Source of the DNA: an uncultured bacterium
GTDB lineage: Bacteria; Verrucomicrobiota; Lentisphaeria; Oligosphaerales; Oligosphaeraceae
Assembly (NCBI GenBank): GCA_902776645.1
Contig: CACYQT010000056.1
Location: forward strand, 1-34,197
Reading direction: 5' to 3'
Length of the DNA stretch: 34,197 nt
In this document: positions 31,330 to 34,197 of the stretch, piece by piece
Numbering within the stretch: position 1 is the stretch's first letter
Layout of the letters: the number at the start of each line of letters is the position of its first letter
The notes under the pieces: generated by a model
What the model was told of the DNA's origin: nothing
What the model saw: only the letters and a program-made list of their open reading frames with translations
Databases searched by the model: none
Program-made: the position numbers and the translations under genes

Positions 31330-34197
31330 ATGGTTGAAAGGCTTTCAGACCCATGGGGGACGACAGCGAGGCGTCATCGTGCGGGTGATGTTCCGGGCGG
31401 CTGCCGTCTGGAGAAACTCCTTCATGACGATGGTGTCTGCGAAGTGTTCCGCGCGTTGGACGAGGCGGAAGGCCGCGCATGCCTGGTCAAATGCTTTGGC
31501 CGCAACGTTGCGTCATATGACGAGGAGGCGGCGGCGCAGGCGATGGAGCATGAGCGGCTGCTGGCCGAACATGCGGAGACAGGTCTTGTCCTGAACGTCT
31601 TGGAGACGGAGAATGTTCTGGATTCGGTTGTCGTATGTTCTTGGCATGACGGTCGTTCATTGTCGGACATCCTGCGGGATGAAGGCGTTGTGGATGAAGA
31701 ACGTTGCCTGAAAATCGCGAAATCCGTCGTATCGCAGTTGGTAAAATTCGAAAAGGCGGGGGTGGCGCATGGTAGCCTGACGCTGGAAGGCGTTTTTCTG
31801 GAAGATGATGGAAAAGTCTGGCTGGGCAGCAGCGGTTTTCCGGGCATGACGGGCCGTTATGCGAGCCTTGAGGCGCGAAACGGCCTTCTGGACATGCAGT
31901 CCGATTTCTACAGTGTTGGCGTGATGATTTACGGCATGCTGAGCGGCGAGTCTCCTTTCGGAGGCGGCGGCCAGGTGATTCCGTTGTGGGAACGCCGTCC
32001 GGATGTTTCGGCGGATCTTTGCCTGCTTGTCCATCGTCTGATCAGCCAAAAGCACGACGTCCGTCCGTCGGCGGTGCGGGAAGTGATGGCCGCCCTGTCG
32101 GAGGTCGATTCGTCCAGCCGTTTGTCCGGCGAGTCGCTTGCGGCACGGGTGAAGAAAATGGAGGAAACAGTTTCGAACAAGCCAGTTAGAACGATAAAAG
32201 GCCTGTCCGCGGAATTGCGTTCAAGGCCGGAGCAGAAAGGAGGTTCATGGTTTATGAAGTTCGCGGCGGCGGTTCTGGTTTTGCTGTCGTTTGGCGTCGG
32301 TTACGGCTGGGCGAATTCCAGCCAGGGGAGCCTCCGGATGCCGAAGCAGCTTGCGTTTCTGGAGCCTGCGTTGAAGAAGATCGTCCATGTGCGCGACAAC
32401 GTGGTCGAGCCGCAGGAAGAGACGGCTGAGGCCGTGGATGCGCAGCCTGCGGCGGTGGCGAATATCGCGGATGCGGATGATGCGGATGAACCAGAAGCGA
32501 CGGAAGCGACAGAAGCGGCTGAAAAGACGGAAGCGGCTGAAAAGACGGAAGCGGCTGAAAAGACGGAAGCGGCTGAAAAGACGGAAGCGGCTGAAAAGAC
32601 GGAAGCGGCTGAAAAGACGGAAGTGGCTGAAAAGACGGAAGATGCTACGGAAGAGGAGGTTGCGCCTCGCGTCGACGAAGAGGATGATACGCTTGTGGCG
32701 GCTTCCGAGCCTGAAACGGAAAAGGAGGAGGCCGTCGAAGCGGAGCCTATGGAACGTTGGAAGGATGATGAAGACGACAATCCCGCGGCCGATGAAAAGA
32801 ACAAAGAAAAGGACAAAGCCGTCGCCGAAGGAAATGAGGCGGAGGCGGAGTTGAGCGTGGAGGACGCCGCCCAGTTGCAGAAACAGCTAGACGCCGCGTT
32901 GAAAAAACGCAACGCAAAGGAAGTCAAGGAGTTGCTGAACGCAGGGGCGAAGCTGGACTGGGTGGCCGAAGACGGTACGTCGCTGTTGCAGCAGGCTTGT
33001 GCAAGAGGCCATTGGGACGCAGTCGAGTTCATGCTGAAGCAGGGCGCCGATCCGAACTGGCGGCCGAAAGTTCGTGGCGAGAAGTTCAGATTGCCGTTGC
33101 AGGTTGCGTTGGACAATGGCAAGAAAACCTTCCCCGCCTTGCTGATGTTGTTGCGATACAAGGCGGATCCGCAGGTGCTGTTTGATTCGACGACGTATTT
33201 CAACAACACGCAGCGTGTCGGAAAGGATGTCGCCGGCATCGTGGCGCTGTGCCAATATGGCTATCTGCGTGACAATCGCGCCGCGCAATTGGAAGTTCTG
33301 GACGCCTGGCTGGATGCGCGCAAAGGCGCTTTGCCGGACGATCTGGGGGCCGCCGTGCTGACGAACGCCATTGAGCAGAATATGTCCAAGAGCTTCGTGA
33401 AGATGGTGTTGCAACGGATCAAATCCATGAAATCGCCGAAATATGGCCTCGCCTTGCCGGCGGCCATGAAGCACAAGAACCGCGTCGAACTGCTTGGAAG
33501 CATGAAAGACCGCGGCATTCAGGTGAACAATGTCTGCGAACTTGAAAAGGACGGCGTGCTTGTGGAGGAGACGCCGTTGTACCATGCCGTTCGGACGAAA
33601 TGCGACGAACTGGTGATCCGCTGGCTGCTGGCCAATGGTGCGAATTCGAGCCTGAAATGGACGGACGCCGACGGGAAGACCGTCATGGATCTGGATGCCG
33701 ATCAGAAAATCAAGCAGCTTCTGCTGAACGCCAAGCAGGGGAAGAAGGTCACGCAGGAATGGAGCGGAAGCCTTTACACGACAGGCAATACGCTCATCAA
33801 GACGAACATGCCATGGGAGGCCGATCTGAACGGCAAGACGCGCAAAGGCGAGCATGAGGAGTGGATCACGTCGCAACCTGCGCCAGACGATAAAAAGTTC
33901 GCGGAGGATGTGGATTTCTTCTGGCGGTATGAAGTGGGGCAGAAGACGTTGACGCTGGAGCCGCGGAACGGCTGTGAAGTTCTGGTGATGACCGGCAATC
34001 TGACGCCGTTCGACCAAATCGAAGTCAGTTATATCGCCAAGCAGAAATTCTCGGATACGTCGCTGACGTATTCGAAGGAGGAGGGAAGCCCGTTGCGGGG
34101 CGGGTCGATCATCCTGTTCCGCACGTCCAGGGGGAATTTCGGCAAGTTCCGCGTGATTCGCTATGAAGACGAAGTGATGCACATCGGCGACGGCGGC
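31330..34197 (+). CDS. transmembrane pseudokinase with ankyrin repeats (3' end outside the window)
   Basis: At least 956 residues, with no stop before the edge. Residues about 20-245 follow a Ser/Thr kinase fold: Lys54 in CLVKCF, then AHGSLTLEGVFLEDDGKVWL and SSGFPG where active kinases have HRDLKxxN and DFG, and QSDFYSVGVMIYGMLSGESP as in helix F. The catalytic Asp is Ser149, the Asn is Gly and the DFG Asp is Ser168, so catalysis is unlikely. A single membrane helix (about 309-329) is followed by an acidic linker with AEKTEA repeats (about 395-437). Ankyrin repeats lie at about 518-590 (GTSLLQQACARGHWDAVEFM) and 745-800 (TPLYHAVRTK), then an unassigned domain. ATG 31330 is six bases after AAGGAG. 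The kinase-like part would be cytoplasmic and the ankyrins outside. Confidence 0.75.
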   Translation, partial: MVERLSDPWGTTARRHRAGDVPGGCRLEKLLHDDGVCEVFRALDEAEGRACLVKCFGRNVASYDEEAAAQAMEHERLLAEHAETGLVLNVLETENVLDSVVVCSWHDGRSLSDILRDEGVVDEERCLKIAKSVVSQLVKFEKAGVAHGSLTLEGVFLEDDGKVWLGSSGFPGMTGRYASLEARNGLLDMQSDFYSVGVMIYGMLSGESPFGGGGQVIPLWERRPDVSADLCLLVHRLISQKHDVRPSAVREVMAALSEVDSSSRLSGESLAARVKKMEETVSNKPVRTIKGLSAELRSRPEQKGGSWFMKFAAAVLVLLSFGVGYGWANSSQGSLRMPKQLAFLEPALKKIVHVRDNVVEPQEETAEAVDAQPAAVANIADADDADEPEATEATEAAEKTEAAEKTEAAEKTEAAEKTEAAEKTEAAEKTEVAEKTEDATEEEVAPRVDEEDDTLVAASEPETEKEEAVEAEPMERWKDDEDDNPAADEKNKEKDKAVAEGNEAEAELSVEDAAQLQKQLDAALKKRNAKEVKELLNAGAKLDWVAEDGTSLLQQACARGHWDAVEFMLKQGADPNWRPKVRGEKFRLPLQVALDNGKKTFPALLMLLRYKADPQVLFDSTTYFNNTQRVGKDVAGIVALCQYGYLRDNRAAQLEVLDAWLDARKGALPDDLGAAVLTNAIEQNMSKSFVKMVLQRIKSMKSPKYGLALPAAMKHKNRVELLGSMKDRGIQVNNVCELEKDGVLVEETPLYHAVRTKCDELVIRWLLANGANSSLKWTDADGKTVMDLDADQKIKQLLLNAKQGKKVTQEWSGSLYTTGNTLIKTNMPWEADLNGKTRKGEHEEWITSQPAPDDKKFAEDVDFFWRYEVGQKTLTLEPRNGCEVLVMTGNLTPFDQIEVSYIAKQKFSDTSLTYSKEEGSPLRGGSIILFRTSRGNFGKFRVIRYEDEVMHIGDGG
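32512..32640 (+). repeat. 18-bp coding tandem repeat in the pseudokinase linker
   Basis: Seven near-exact copies of an 18-bp unit encode AEKTEA. The last copies diverge (GCG to GTG, then GAT). Units of 18 nt keep the frame when the copy number changes, so linker length may vary between strains. Confidence 0.9.

Noticed and set aside
31330..32100. Active Ser/Thr protein kinase
   Set aside because: The catalytic Asp, the metal-binding Asn and the DFG Asp are all replaced.
32387..32854. Plus-strand Arg/Lys-rich frame (RLKRRK repeats)
   Set aside because: Alternative frame of the same repeat within the pseudokinase, which is open through the whole region.
32301..33239. Minus-strand Ser/Ala-rich frame with SAASVF repeats
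   Set aside because: Antisense image of the AEKTEA repeat and the rest of the pseudokinase gene.

Overview
The window is about 34 kb of a moderately GC-rich bacterial chromosome with 22 protein genes, no rRNA, tRNA or CRISPR array. It looks like a Gram-negative, glycan-degrading member of the PVC group, possibly a Lentisphaerota/Victivallis-like gut bacterium. This placement is an inference. It rests on kdsD (LPS Kdo synthesis), psd, many Sec signal peptides, several divergent glycoside hydrolases, a glycyl radical enzyme, and very short tandem repeats at gene ends of a kind I associate with PVC genomes. No marker gene is present to prove it.

Layout. 1-5245: nagB (+), then a leftward unit of alpha/beta hydrolase, glycyl radical enzyme and aldo/keto reductase. 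5432-18552: a carbohydrate island. It holds a GH65-like enzyme (+), a leftward three-gene unit (six-hairpin glycosidase, HEAT/jelly-roll protein, large LamG-containing hydrolase-like protein), a MepA-like MATE exporter (+), a BNR_4 propeller protein (-) and a GH106-like hydrolase (+). 18758-19491: a two-gene unit with a Sec-exported RNase-toxin-like protein and a CPCC zinc protein that looks like its immunity partner. 19797-27458: leftward genes for a GH50-like glycosidase, a galactonate-dehydratase-like enzyme, an FGGY sugar kinase and a long TPR protein. 27634-28404: an exported proline-rich chagasin-like (I42) protease inhibitor (+). 28511-31182: leftward kdsD, psd and a DtxR-family regulator. 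31330 to the right edge: an incomplete gene for a membrane pseudokinase with ankyrin repeats.

How the parts may work together. The exported hydrolases (LamG protein, HEAT/jelly-roll protein, GH50-like protein) carry signal peptides. The six-hairpin, GH65-like, GH106-like and BNR_4 proteins do not, so final saccharide breakdown is probably cytoplasmic. NagB, the dehydratase and the FGGY kinase would feed sugars and sugar acids to central metabolism. No SusC/SusD pair or sugar transporter is present; the only transporter is the MATE protein.

Most notable: (1) the secreted RNase-like toxin with CPCC partner; (2) the transmembrane pseudokinase-ankyrin protein, which lacks the catalytic Asp, Asn and DFG Asp; (3) a glycyl radical enzyme whose active-site loop reads Cys-Asn-Trp-Cys instead of Cys-x-Glu; (4) a family of phased 7-9 nt tandem arrays at gene ends, one of which has been read into a protein as (TARISR)5. 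Several palindromes upstream of genes are candidate operators.
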